A stretch of 64,000 nucleotides of DNA from Linanthus parryae (Eukaryota; Streptophyta; Magnoliopsida; Ericales; Polemoniaceae): assembly GCA_023055425.1 (NCBI GenBank), contig JALGPY010000001.1, positions 145,167,368 through 145,231,367 on the forward strand, written 5' to 3'. The notes beneath the pieces were generated by a model, which worked only from the letters and a program-made list of their open reading frames with translations, ran no database searches and was not told the DNA's origin. Shown here one piece after another: positions 54,639-64,000 of the stretch; the first letter of the stretch is position 1; every line of letters starts with the position of its first letter. A program made the translations under genes and the position numbers.

Positions 54639-56031
54639 TGCGCTCGGCGGCCCTGACTTGCAGGTGCCGCCGTTGTTGCATCATGGGTTGTGAGAGAGCT
54701 TTCATCTCTCGTGTTTTTTGTGTTTGAGGCTGCTAGTAACTTCTTCTCAAGACTGATAGCTCTCATCTTGTTTCCTCCTTTTGAACTGCTGTCCGTGTGG
54801 GGAGGAGGGCTTAGCTGAAAGTTATCTCCAACTTTTCGTTTCGGCGAAGATGGAGCTTTATTTGGGTTTTTGGCCATGCGAGCTGCTTCCTTCCAATTCA
54901 GTCCTTTACTAATACGTAGTCCCCCAATTGAATCTTTGACCGAGTTATTCTGTCCGTCCTTCACGCCTTCGAGATTATTGATTATAGCTGCTACCCCATT
55001 TGCTTGTGTCCCTTCTCCTTCTCCGGTACTCTCTCTGTTAACTGTATTACCCTTCGGGTCAAGTACTTGTCTCTCCTTGTCATGAGCCTGTTTGTTTTCT
55101 CATTAGCCTCTGCCCCCTTTTCACCCTCCTTGTTGTTTGGTGCCTCACTATCTTCCTCTTCGTCCATTGCTGTATTTTCCTCCGTAGGCTCTGCTGTTTT
55201 TTCCTTACCTGGCCTATCTTTACCATCCCCTTCCTTTGGTACATGATATTTGTTCACTGTCTCTCTCCTTGGTGGCGGTGTAACCCTCGGTTTTGGCTTT
55301 GGTTGGAAGAGCAGCCATGTACCGTACCCCGGTTCTTCCCCTTCCTCAATCATGGTCTGTCTCCTCGAGCAGCTTCCCGATTCATGAGTTATCTTTCCAC
55401 ACCAGCAACAGATTTTTGGAATTCTTTCGTATCGGAAATCAATCCAAGCTTTTTCTCCTTTTATTCTTCCAAACACTCCCCTTCTCAAAGGCTTTATGCA
55501 GGAGAGTCTTGTACGAATCCTCACATACGGAGAGATATCATCGTGGTACATCTTAGGATCTGAGTTTAGCACCTCCCCTATTGCTTCCACCGCCTTGACC
55601 CCCGCTTCTTCCTTGATTAGGTGAATCGGTAAACTTAGCACTTGCACCCACACATCAATGGTTGAAAATTGTATTGATTCAACTTCCATCCCCAACTCCC
55701 AGTCTTGGAATAAAAGGATCTGACCTTCAAAGTTCCATGGTCCTCCACCCTTCACCCTATTCAGACATGCTGCTGATGGAAATCGAAAAATAAAAGTATT
55801 GTATTGTACCTCGAAGATTTGGACATTTGCTCCGTCTATCCAGATTCGCTGGAAAAAGTTAACCATTGCCTCCCCATTGATTCTCGTGTCGCCCATAAAC
55901 TTCCCTATTAAGCAGTTGATGAACTCCTTCTCTGCGGCTTCACAGAAGTCGTCCTCGAACAGAACCTCGGTTTCTTCCTCCTCCTGCGTGTACTTCCATT
56001 CATGACTATGCTCCGTTGTCTCTTTCTCCAT
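54635..56031 (-). pseudogene. LINE ORF1 (DUF4283, CCHC), with one frameshift
   Basis: Starts MEKETTEHSHEW. DUF4283-like region at about residues 20-170 (VLFEDDFCEAAEKEFINCLIGK, WNFEGQILLFQDW, IDVWVQVLSLPIHLI). Zinc knuckle CWCGKITHESGSC at about 209-221 (its first Cys is the second of CCWC). An acidic/basic tail follows. The frame stops at 54991, while a second frame carries the expected continuation (EGTQANGVAAI, MKDGQNNSVKDS, to GRRAQ-stop), so one indel lies near 55000-55040. The final TGA overlaps the ORF2 start as ATGA (54638-54635). Confidence 0.9.
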
Positions 56032-56089
56032 CGGAATGTTGTTGAGGATATCAGGTTACTTCGTCTCCGGTCGAATGGCTCGTTATTCT

Positions 56090-56140
56090 TGCTAGGGTTT
56101 GCTAGGGTTTTGCTAGGGTTTTGCTAGGGTTTTTTCTCTC
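56090..56140 (-). repeat. Telomere-like AAACCCTAGC repeats in the LINE leader
   Basis: Four tandem copies of AAAACCCTAGC or AAACCCTAGC on the minus strand, about 60 bases upstream of ORF1. The motif resembles the plant telo-box found in promoters of growth-related genes. The other LINE has one copy (AAACCCTAG) in the same position (about 42663). Confidence 0.8.
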
Positions 56141-56290
56141 GTCGCTCTAGCTAGAGAGTTTTTTCTGGTAAAACTATGTTACTTGCTGCTTTACTTGCAT
56201 TTGATCGAACTAATTTGTCATCGGATTCGATTTTATCATTCTTATCCCGAAAGAAAGAATTATCGAGCTGGGAATTTTCGTCCAACCTGT

Positions 56291-57156
56291 CCAAGTTACT
56301 AAACATTTTCCAAGTCCAATTTTAATAGGGGTTGAATTCGAGTTGCTCGGGTCTGCAGTCTGCACCCTCATTTGAACAGAAATTAGTCAAGTACATCATC
56401 TCAGACAATTTTATTTGTCTTGTTGATCATGAATTTAGTTCTAACATCTCTCTAGTACTGCCTTAAGCAGTAAAACCGGTGGCAATCTTTGCAAAGAAAC
56501 TTATAAATAGTCTTGTACGAGTTGTTCCATCAATACTCCTACTAAAACATTCTAGTTGGAGTATCCATGAAAATTCTTCTTGACATTGACCAAGTTAAAA
56601 TATTTTGACCTTCCGCCTAAATTTGACTGAGGCTTTTCCGGAATTTGTAAAAAAAAAAAGAGGAAAAAAGAATTTTAGAGAATAAGTTTTACACCTTTTC
56701 ATTTTGGTAGTCTATTTCAAGAATCTCCTAAAATTCGTCGAAATCATTCTCCATAACACTGAACATCAGTACTGCAGTACATATGCATCACTATATGACC
56801 CAGGGTTGATCTGCCTATGCTCTCTTAGGCCATTTGCTCCCTTCGCTTCTTAGTGCCTTTTTTTTATTAAACACATAAAGAAGTTACTCGAGATGTCAAG
56901 CACACATTTTCTTATTTTCTTTGTTGTTCGTTCTCCAGTTTTTCTTCAAAGGCTGACCTAATAAATGATAGCTGTAGGACAACCTTATATCCAGATCTAT
57001 GCATCCCGATGCTATGAGAAAATACGGAATTTACCAAACACTTTTCGCGTAAATTTCCACAATAACTTTCTTACAATACTTCCCGCTCAGCAATTTTTTC
57101 AAACGCCACAGCATTACCAAACTAGCTATCAATAAGTAAACACTTCTGCTTTGAAA
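56291..57156. other. Spacer without recognised genes
   Basis: AT-rich sequence with no gene-like frame or terminal repeat that I can support. It ends at the target-site duplication of the following Mutator-like element. Confidence 0.5.
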
Positions 57157-57614
57157 AAATTGTTAGGGTAAAAGACACTAACCACCCCTGAGTTTAAGCT
57201 TAATTCCACTCAGCTACCCTGTATTTTGGAAAAATACACTCTGCACCCATTTGACGGAATATTCCGTGGACACTTAGCACCCTTCTGTCATGTTCCGTTA
57301 GAAAAGTGAGCGATTGATTTTTTCGGACAGTATTATCCCTATGTACTTTTTTGACATTTTTTTATCCTCTTTTATCAACAAGTACATCAAGAACTTCCGT
57401 CAAAAATATCAACACCGATAACATCTCTCACTTTGAATCCAAAACATCAACAAAATACCAATAAACTAACTGATTTACCCCTATGATGTCTTATTTTTGT
57501 GTTGATATTATCAGTGTTCATGGTGTTTTCAACTGAAACTGTAGAATTTCATTTGGAGTAAATCAAAAACCCAAAATCAACTCATTCACAGCAGCTAAAA
57601 GGGAGTTAAATGAT

Positions 57615-57896
57615 TCAACCTGCTAGAAAATGAGCTTTGCTATTCTCTTCTCTGCACACATACATTACAGCACAATTCGGGTTCTGAGAAAGCCACTGTT
57701 GGACTGCTACCACTCTGTTATTTCTGCTCCAACTAGGCGTGATGATCCCATTACATTCCTTCACCACATTAATGTTATCTGAGTAGCACCACACCTTTTG
57801 CCAGCCCAGATCCAAGCTACTTGTGATGCCCATTTCAATGGCCTTGAGCTCTCCATCCTCAATAGACATGACCTGAACCCATCCTCCATTAGCCAA
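57615..57896 (-). pseudogene. RNase H-like domain fragment inside the Mutator-like element
   Basis: MANGGWVQVMSIEDGELKAIEMGITSSLDLGWQKVWCYSDNINVVKEC: contains the catalytic Glu (GELKAI) and Asp (YSDN) blocks of plant RNase H-like (LINE-derived type) domains, followed by EENSKAHFLAG matching the NxxAHxLA block. The first Asp block is absent, so the domain is partial. It may derive from a LINE ORF2 or from one of the many host genes made of this domain. Confidence 0.7.
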
Positions 57897-57916
57897 AACA
57901 ACTTCTTCCTTATCGA

Positions 57917-58111
57917 CCCTGTTTGGATATCCCGGTTTTGTTAACCTCTATAAAAAGTTAACCAAAACTTTAACCCAAAATTTGTAGGACCCACATTTCA
58001 CTCATTTTTCTACTCACATAAAAGTCAAAACCTCAAAACCAAAACCATTAAATCCAAACATTCACCTAATTTGGTTAACTAAACAAGTCCAACCTTGTTA
58101 TCCAAACAGGG
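57917..58111. mobile_element. 195-bp MITE nested in the Mutator-like element
   Basis: Ends CCCTGTTTGGATA and its inverse, with related subterminal GGTTAACC-type sequence in both arms. It has no coding capacity. I could not see a clean target-site duplication, so the superfamily is open (hAT or Harbinger possible). Confidence 0.7.
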
Positions 58112-58516
58112 CCATCATTTGTGGCCACCATAGCTATGCCAAAACAACTTCTTTCTCATCCTGGATTAGAGAAAGGCCTAAAATGATTCAACCTGAATAC
58201 AATGGCAGCTCAATCTCATCAATCAGAACCGATTAAACCGATTTAAAGGAGCTCAAATAAGCATAATATCTGCAATAATTCTAGACACCTACAGGATTAA
58301 CACAGATACAAAAATCACAAAGTCACTAAATATAACAAAACTGAACTAAAGCTAAATTTGAGAAAACCCCATTTTTATGAATAGAATCACTAAAAGGGGT
58401 ACTATTTCACAGCATACCAGGCCTATCTTCAAGAGCCGAACCTAGAACAGCGCCCAATTGTTGTTGCTTATTCACTTCGTCCTCAACAGCAGCAAAGCAA
58501 GCAAACCTATTGCGCT

Positions 58517-58714
58517 CTAATAGCCGCGAGACGCCGAACCCGGCCTTCCTCCGGCGAGCCCTGTATCTGGGCCTTGTGCTTCATCGAGAGAGAGATAGGC
58601 AAGCACTACCAGATCAACTGTCTCTCTGTCTCTGTCTTCTATATTGTTCAGATCTGAAAAGAGGAAGAAGAAGGAAGAATAAGAGGAGGAAGAAGAAGAC
58701 GAAGAATCAGCCAC
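58517..58714 (-). CDS. Ser-rich start of a possible captured gene, 65 aa frame
   Basis: MADSSSSSSSSYSSFFFLFSDLNN... to a stop at 58517. The DNA is GC-richer than its surroundings, preceded by a CT-rich leader and, about 215 bp upstream, by a TATATATTACC box on the minus strand (about 58928). It could be a first exon whose splicing leads to the RNase H fragment at 57.9 kb, but no splice path is proven. I do not recognise the protein. Confidence 0.35.
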   Translation of the reverse strand: MADSSSSSSSSYSSFFFLFSDLNNIEDRDRETVDLVVLAYLSLDEAQGPDTGLAGGRPGSASRGY

Positions 58715-59104
58715 TAAAGTCCCTGCCCCCTCCTCCTCTTCCTTCCTCCGCCGGTGAATAGGGCGGCTGCAGTGGTGGCGACGGGCTCTGGAGGACGTCG
58801 GGGGCTGGTGGTGGTGGGGTGTGGGTTTCTGTTGCGGCTGGTTTCACAGGTGAAGAAAGAAAGAGGGGAAGAGAGAGAGGGGGGGGGGATTAGGTTTAGG
58901 AATGAATGAGAGAGAGGGTGTGGGTAATATATAGGGGTCATTTTATAACATTTTAGGGATAAAATGGTATTTTTTCCCTCGCAGTTAGTGAACTGTTAGT
59001 CTCCGTCAAAAAAAGGTGCGGAGTGTCTTTATCCAAAATACAGGTAGCGGAGTGGAATTTTGCCTATACTCAGGGGTGGTTAGTGTCTTTTACCCAAATT
59101 GTTA

Positions 59105-59453
59105 AAGCGTAGAAATCTAAAGCATATGCATATCCACTTAGGCTCCAAGTGGTTTGCATAAATACAGTGAGCCATGCCATTATTCTTAAATTCTTGTACA
59201 ACGTATACATAAGATTTATGGTGCAATATTTTCCTCAAGACAGATACACGATTATTCTTCATTTCTCGGTTGTAGCATGGGTAATCTCTGATCGTAGCGA
59301 AGTATATCTGAATCAGCCCGATAGGATTATAACTGCAGTTAAGCTGGAGAAGGTTTATGATTATATCAACATAGTGAATGGTATTATGAGACACATGGCA
59401 AATCCTTATCTCATAAATTGTTTTTTTACTTTTGCAATGAGTCATAGTTCATA
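59105..59453. other. Spacer, nothing recognised
   Basis: The open frames on both strands are AT-rich mirror images and match no family I know. Confidence 0.5.
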
Positions 59454-59686
59454 CCACTCTGTTTCTTCTCTTTCTCTTCAAGTTGTCACTTTGACCTGGT
59501 GATTTGGATAGCAAAATGATTCAATTTTTGTATTATCTTTTTATGGTGTTGTTGAGTATCTTATTTGCAGCACAATGAAAAAATTATCCAAACATTTCAT
59601 CATTTCGGTATCCAAATCACTGGGTCAAAGTGACCCAGGAAATAATTGTAAAAGTCAAATTGGGGAGAAAAGAAAAAACAAAGTGG
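59454..59686. mobile_element. Mariner-type MITE, 233 bp (family copy 2)
   Basis: Ends CCACTCTGTTTCTTCTC and its inverse, TA on both sides (59452-59453 and 59687-59688). It shares GTCACTTTGACCTGGTGATTT and GGGTCAAAGTGACCCAG with the copy at 28905-29160. Confidence 0.85.
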
Positions 59687-59909
59687 TACAAAATAGTCGT
59701 TGACTCGGTTCAACACAGAAATCATTAAGTGTGCCGTCATATTTTTCTTTTTCTTTTTTTTTTCTTTTTCTTTTGAGAAAAAGATACATTTTATGCTCGA
59801 CAATAGACCATTTTTGTCACTAATAGTGCACATGATTGTGAACATTTCATCCGGTCACCAAAAGGCTTTAACAATAGACAACGAAGGAACAATCGGAGCT
59901 GAACTTGCT

Positions 59910-60165
59910 GGATTGAAATCTTCTTAGAGGATTTCCTCTAATGCAAGTATACACAGAGTTTACTGATAAACGGGAAATGGAACATTGTTTGTGACTTGGG
60001 GAAAAATGTTAGTAGTCTGAAGAAAATTATTCATTCGCACACCTAAATCAACAAGTGAATACAAATTCAGAGCTAGGAAAGATGACCAAATTAACTAAAA
60101 CATATTCTGAAATATTCAATCAAAACATGGCTTGCCAACTTATGGAGCTATTTCACTGCCAATTG
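59910..60165 (-). repeat. Duplicate of the PMEI downstream flank
   Basis: Aligns with about 50035-50370 and ends with TTATGGAGCTATTTCACTGC, the C-terminal end of a PMEI-like gene. The rest of the coding region is missing; from 60166 the sequence is unrelated. It is a remnant of a further array member. Confidence 0.65.
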
Positions 60166-61139
60166 TTGGAAAAATATCACAAGCAACCTCTACAAGAAAT
60201 AATTCACAATGTTCATATACTTAATCTAGATCAACAATAATTAAATAAACGCAAAAAATTAAATGAGATAGAGTTTAGAATAGCCTGTAAATTCCGGAGC
60301 GCTTGAATATCACTTCAAACTACCCTTAGAGAAAGATTTCCCCCCTACTGCACCGGGTTGACGGGACTCCCTCCAGAGATACTCCGGACCAAGTCAATTC
60401 TATGCAGGAATGGACTTGTCGAACTCCGTCACCAATTAATACACTCGACAACTTCTTTGAAAGAACAGAGATAATGAAAATAAGAAGAGAGTTGGACAAA
60501 ATGTAGTGTTTTCCTTTTTCGTTCTTCCTATTCACCAGAGTTTTGGAAACTTATATATACACAAAATAGGTTCAACGTTCACCACTAAAATTCCTAAAAA
60601 TTCTCTAACTACCCTCCTTAGTAGTAGGAAACAAACAACTTTTGTTGACTCTGGTAGCAAAACAAAGTTTGCTCCTTCGACCATTCATGTAACAACTGAC
60701 TATTGACCACGTTGGAGTGAAAATAGGAATTAGGTAGAGTTTAAACAATTTACAAACAAGCCCCCAAAACTTTAGGAATAGTAAATAAATATTTTAAAGG
60801 TTTTTCAACAATCCCCCACAAACATTTAAAATATTTATATTAAAGAATTTAGTGCATTAAATCTGCGCAATAAGTGAAGATGTCTTAACAACTTGGACCT
60901 ACACTTAGTGATAATATTATTCATCTGAAAGGCACGTGAGTGAACTACGTCTTGAACTCCGACCTTAGTTACAGATTTCAAATACTACACACACAGATTT
61001 TGGACTAAACAGGAGTTGCGATCGGGTGCGCGCTTTACGGTCATGCGCTTGTATCAATTCATGAGTATCTTTAGGGAGTCGCCTAAGCCCCCCCACAACA
61101 CTGACCCCACTGCCATACTCATATAAGTGGACCTCCAAG
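60166..61139. other. Spacer before the Ty3-type LTR; possible decayed repeat
   Basis: No gene was recognised. The stretch around 60330-60480 (GC-richer, CTGCACCGGGTTGACGGGAC) could be part of an old LTR, but ends could not be placed. Confidence 0.4.
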
Positions 61140-62721
61140 GGTGTTTGATAACTTTGTATTAGAGTTATCTATTCGTATAATTTTCTTTCGGTTTGCGTGC
61201 AAAAATGGAGAATTTAGAGTCGTTCCGAGTTGTTTTGAGCGAGAATTGATCATGTAAGCATTTTGTGCATTACTTGTGAAGTCCGGGCGTTTTCTATCTC
61301 GTTTTACATGTTATTTATCATATCTTGTCACATTTGATATTCGCGGGGTGTTTGTGTTGTGTTTTTCAGGAACGGAACACGCGAGGAGCAAGTGGATAGA
61401 GGAAACGATCTTCGGAAGCTATGGCGAGCTAGGGAATTGATGAGGAAAGCAAGAGATGATGATTTGAGTGCAAGGCGCAAGAGAAAAGAGGATACGAGCC
61501 TTGAGACATGTGGGAGGTTCAAAATGGAGAAACAAGTGGAGAATCAATGCTAGATGATTCAATGTCAAAAGGAGGCTCGAGAAGTGCCCGAAGAACAAGG
61601 AGAGGTTTTTGCAGCGAATTGGAAAAGTCCCAGCACTTGTGGAGGTCGCAGGACCTCGTGGAGAGGTCACACGACCTGGTGGAAGATTGCCAGAGGTCGT
61701 ACGACCTCAATCTCAGATCGCGGGACCTGCGGGTCAGAAAGCAGCAACCAGCGAACACTTGTGCAGGTCTTGCAAGACCTATTCAGAGGTCACACGACCT
61801 CCTCTTGCCTTTTCCAGAAGTCGTACGACCTGGAAGGGAGGTCGTGCGACCTGGGTTTGGCCAGATTTTTTCAAACTTTGCGGGAACTTTTTGTAATTAA
61901 CTCTAATTAGTCCCAAACACTTGGGAACATATTTTAGACTTAGTTAGGTCTTAGCGTTTTGTTGATGAAAAACATTGACATTATGTTAGAACTCATGTCT
62001 AGCTAAGTTTTATAATCGGGGATCCTTGTTTGGTAGCTAGGGTTCTATGAAATACACGTTTTGATGTTTCGATTCATGTTTTAACTTAATTAGATACGTT
62101 ATTCTCTTGTTATGAGTAGTTTATGTGATTATTTTCATCTCTCTTGCGTTTGACGTCACGTAGGATTGATTTTAATTAGTGATCACGTGGTAACTCCGTG
62201 AATGTTAGTCGGAAACTTGAACTATTCACCTAGTTTTATCATTGTTTGGTAACTCGATAATGTTAACTAGGATAAAAAAGTAGAATATTGAGACCTAATG
62301 CATGCTTAGGATTGAATTGAACTTGGTAACTCGGTTTAAATTGACTCTAGGCATAGATCCCTTGCTTGGTAACTCGGTAAGTTGCAATTGCTTGATTAAC
62401 AAGAGTAACGAATTAGTGTTTCGTGAATCAAAATGGATATTCGTAGAAACCTTAGTGATCCAGTAGAGGAATCCCGGTATTTGTCTCTCATTAGTAAATT
62501 TATACAAATTGTTCTTCGTTAATCGTGAGTTAGTCACTTGGTTAATTGAGAATATTGTTCTTTCAATTTTCGTAGAATTAGTAGAACACAAGCAAAGCGA
62601 TTGACCCACATAAGGTGTATAATTGGTAACTAATTTTATAAGAAGTCTCTTGGGTTCGACAACCCGGATTTTCGGATATTACTATACGCGACAGCCATAC
62701 ACTTGCGGTTGAATCGTGTCA
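61140..62721 (+). repeat. 5' LTR of a Ty3-type retrotransposon (left edge approximate)
   Basis: The right edge is set by GTGTCA seven bases before a tRNA-Asp-type primer binding site. The left edge is a guess at TGTTTGATAACT near 61142. The LTR holds an array of AGGTC...GACCT palindromes (61646-61855) and repeats of TTGGTAACTCGGT (about 62250-62375). The matching 3' LTR is outside the window or represented by the diverged block at 63.4-64.0 kb. Confidence 0.65.
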
Positions 62722-62727
62722 AGTCTT

Positions 62728-62745
62728 TGGCGCCGTTGCCGGGGA
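62728..62745 (+). promoter_or_regulatory. Primer binding site, tRNA-Asp type
   Basis: TGGCGCCGTTGCCGGGGA, the standard PBS of plant Tat/Athila-type Ty3 elements. Confidence 0.92.
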
Positions 62746-62858
62746 CTTCGGCTAAATTAGTTATAATTCATAGCCTTAGGGATTTTAATTTTTTGTTTAT
62801 ATCTATTACTCACCTGCGTTTTGTGTGGTTTGTGATTTCAGGTTGGCTTGTACGATGC

Positions 62859-63224
62859 ATGTCCCGTTCTAGAGACGAGCCTTTGCATCATACACTTGAA
62901 GACCCGAAATCCCTGTTACGAGCACAACGTAGAGACAAGAGGAAATCAAGCTCAGTTACCGTGGATGCTGAAACTAGAGCTGAGTTTGAAAGGATCCGCA
63001 AGAGTATGCAAGATGCGGAAGCAGCTAGAGTTGCAGCTATGGAAGATGCAGCAAATAGAGCAAGGGAAGCTGAGGATCTCAGAGCTCAGTTGACCGAGGT
63101 GCAAGCTGCTATGGCATGCTTGAACCCTCCAAATCCACAACCACGTCTTGGTGTGGGGGTACAAGCGAGAAACGATGGAGTTAATAATAACAATAGGGGG
63201 AACTCACGTTGGAGAAGAACATGA
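62859..63224 (+). CDS. Start of a Ty3-type gag, 121 aa, truncated
   Basis: The frame from 62859 reads MSRSRDEPLHHTLEDPKSLL, then a charged coiled-coil segment (ETRAEFERIRKSMQDAEAAR...AREAEDLRAQLTEV) and an Asn-rich tail ending in a stop at 63224. The position just after the PBS and the layout fit the N-terminus of Tat/Athila gag. The capsid core is missing: after 63224 the sequence passes to non-coding and LTR-like DNA, so the element is internally deleted or non-autonomous. The frame is open upstream to 62703, but that part spans the PBS and is unlikely to be used as protein. Confidence 0.65.
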   Translation: MSRSRDEPLHHTLEDPKSLLRAQRRDKRKSSSVTVDAETRAEFERIRKSMQDAEAARVAAMEDAANRAREAEDLRAQLTEVQAAMACLNPPNPQPRLGVGVQARNDGVNNNNRGNSRWRRT

Positions 63225-63379
63225 CGGGTCAGATCACGTTGGAGAGGCACGAGGCTGGGTTTTGGAGCTTGGCGAGCATCGTTGGAGCGCCGAAATTCAT
63301 CGTTTGGATCTCTCTTCTCTCGTTTTTTTATTTTTATCTCCGATTATGAAAAGAACTGTATTTGTAATCATGAATCGTA

Positions 63380-64000
63380 GTAGCTAAACACTTTATATCG
63401 GGATTTCTCGAATAGTAACTAGGTTTTGAAGCCGTGTTTGGCAAATTATGAGTTTGATTCATGTTTGATTGGACTTAATAGATGATGAATGTTTTTGCTA
63501 TGTTTAATTCTCGTTCTTAATCAATCTTTGTGTTGTTTGGCCATCAATATGAAGATTATAGGTAATACGTCAGTGAAAGCAACGAATTGCCCGGATAATT
63601 GAATTAAGCACGTAGTCACAGGTTAGAGAAATCAACCACAGACTGTGAACTTTGAGTAGAATATAGTGGATCTTAATTATATGTTTTAGGGCTAAGTAGA
63701 ACTTGTTAACTCGGTTGTAATTTGACCTAGGCATGGAAAGCTAGCTTGGTAACTCGGTTAGCATTATTGCTCGTTTGGCAAAATAAAACATCATCTGTGT
63801 TTCAAAACGTAATTCGTTAACGGTATTCACCTAGTTATCCTAGAGAAATTATGGTACTTGTCTCTCATTTAAATCTCAGTTTTAATAATTAGCTTGTTAT
63901 TTATTTTCTTAGTTTTAGTAAAACAAATCAATTGCTTGCCCACATTAAAGTTAATCATACTAATTGATTCACGACAAGTCCTCTGGGATTCGATAACCCT
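63380..64000 (+). repeat. Diverged LTR-like segment to window end
   Basis: Shares motifs and order with about 62000-62690: TAGCTAA near the start, then TTGGTAACTCGGTTA repeats, a TACTTGTCTCTCATT phrase, and at the very end TGGGATTCGATAACCC versus TGGGTTCGACAACCC. It may be the 3' LTR of a short non-autonomous element or the LTR of a neighbour. The window ends before this can be decided. Confidence 0.6.

Larger units (their letters stand above)
50497..56175 (-). mobile_element. L1-type LINE, full length, 5.7 kb, minus strand
   Basis: Flanked by ATGTTACTTGCTGCTT at 50481-50496 and 56176-56191, with a T-run (A-tail on the minus strand) at 50497-50504. It contains a 5' leader with telomere-like AAACCCTAGC repeats, ORF1 (56031 to 54635), and ORF2 (54638 to 50526). 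Few lesions are present: a frameshift in ORF1 and one in-frame stop in ORF2. That suggests a recent insertion. It disrupted a PMEI-like gene. Confidence 0.94.
50358..56290 (-). pseudogene. PMEI-like gene interrupted by a full-length LINE
   Basis: Minus-strand codons SNIQACDDLF, then SPLAYANDHVRKLALIGGAIAP at 50480-50358 correspond to the C-terminal end (SAQSCERAF...QQLATIAGDITP) of the intact gene at 48 kb. The reading frame continues on the far side of the LINE (56190 upward) as ESDDKLVRSNASKAAS. The 5.7-kb LINE was inserted between the two with a 16-bp duplication. No signal peptide or first cysteines were found beyond 56290, so the 5' part may also be lost. Confidence 0.65.
57166..59095 (-). 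mobile_element. Mutator-like element carrying gene-like sequence (Pack-MULE candidate), 1.93 kb
   Basis: Inverted ends of about 95 bp: GGGTAAAAGACACTAACCAC at the left and its inverse at the right. AAATTGTTA flanks both sides (57157-57165 and 59096-59104), a 9-bp duplication as expected for Mutator elements. Inside there is no transposase. Instead there is a minus-strand RNase H-like fragment (57615-57896), a GC-richer segment with a TATA-like site near 58928, and a Ser-rich start MADSSSSSSSSYSS (58714). A small MITE is nested at 57917-58111. Confidence 0.88.

Noticed and set aside
61640..61860. CRISPR-like repeat array
   Set aside because: Units are palindromes of variable spacing inside a plant LTR, with no uniform spacers and no cas genes.
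61359..61910. Several overlapping frames in the LTR
   Set aside because: The AGGTC/GACCT palindromes keep several frames open by chance; the LTR context and lack of a domain argue against a protein.
1..64000. tRNA, rRNA or miRNA genes
   Set aside because: I saw no convincing cloverleaf or precursor hairpin; a covariance-model scan would be needed to exclude small RNA genes.

Overview
This is a stretch of eudicot nuclear genome: AT-rich, with intron-split genes of plant-specific families (BREVIS RADIX and GROWTH-REGULATING FACTOR), a family of pectin-methylesterase/invertase-inhibitor-like genes, a miR396 target site, and many plant transposons. The species cannot be named from the sequence.

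Layout. About 1.4-6.4 kb holds a complete minus-strand BRX-family gene: five coding exons giving 349 aa, with a probable 5'-UTR intron and a TATA-like promoter near 6.43 kb. From 6.5 to 16.3 kb no host gene is visible; the stretch contains a MITE with a 5'-truncated LINE nested at its edge (7.7-8.6 kb) and a decayed LINE RT (10.9-11.7 kb). About 16.5-28.7 kb holds a minus-strand GRF transcription factor (three coding exons, 357 aa, QLQ and WRC domains, miR396 site). Its second intron is about 10.1 kb and carries a Copia fragment, a Stowaway MITE and a PMEI-like pseudogene split by a Mutator-like MITE. From 30.3 to 38.5 kb lies a three-level nest: a CACTA-type element containing a Copia retrotransposon, which contains a solo LTR. 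From 38.5 to 60 kb is a dispersed array of PMEI-like genes, all on the minus strand. One is intact (47.6-48.1 kb); the others are broken by Helitrons, LINEs and rearrangement. Two nearly full-length L1-type LINEs sit here, and one has its 5' part inverted as expected from twin priming. From 57.2 to 59.1 kb is a Mutator-like element that carries gene-like sequence. The last 3 kb begin a Ty3-type LTR retrotransposon with a tRNA-Asp-type primer binding site and a gag start.

How it fits together. Three host loci look functional: the BRX-family gene, the GRF and one PMEI-like gene. The rest is a transposon-rich matrix in which the order of insertion can often be read from target-site duplications. 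I found no prokaryotic, organellar, CRISPR or viral gene system. The most unusual items are the twin-primed LINE, the triple nest with a Copia carrying an odd repeat-bearing C-terminal extension, the palindrome arrays inside a MITE and inside an LTR, and the shared ORF1/ORF2 junction and 3' ends of the LINEs.
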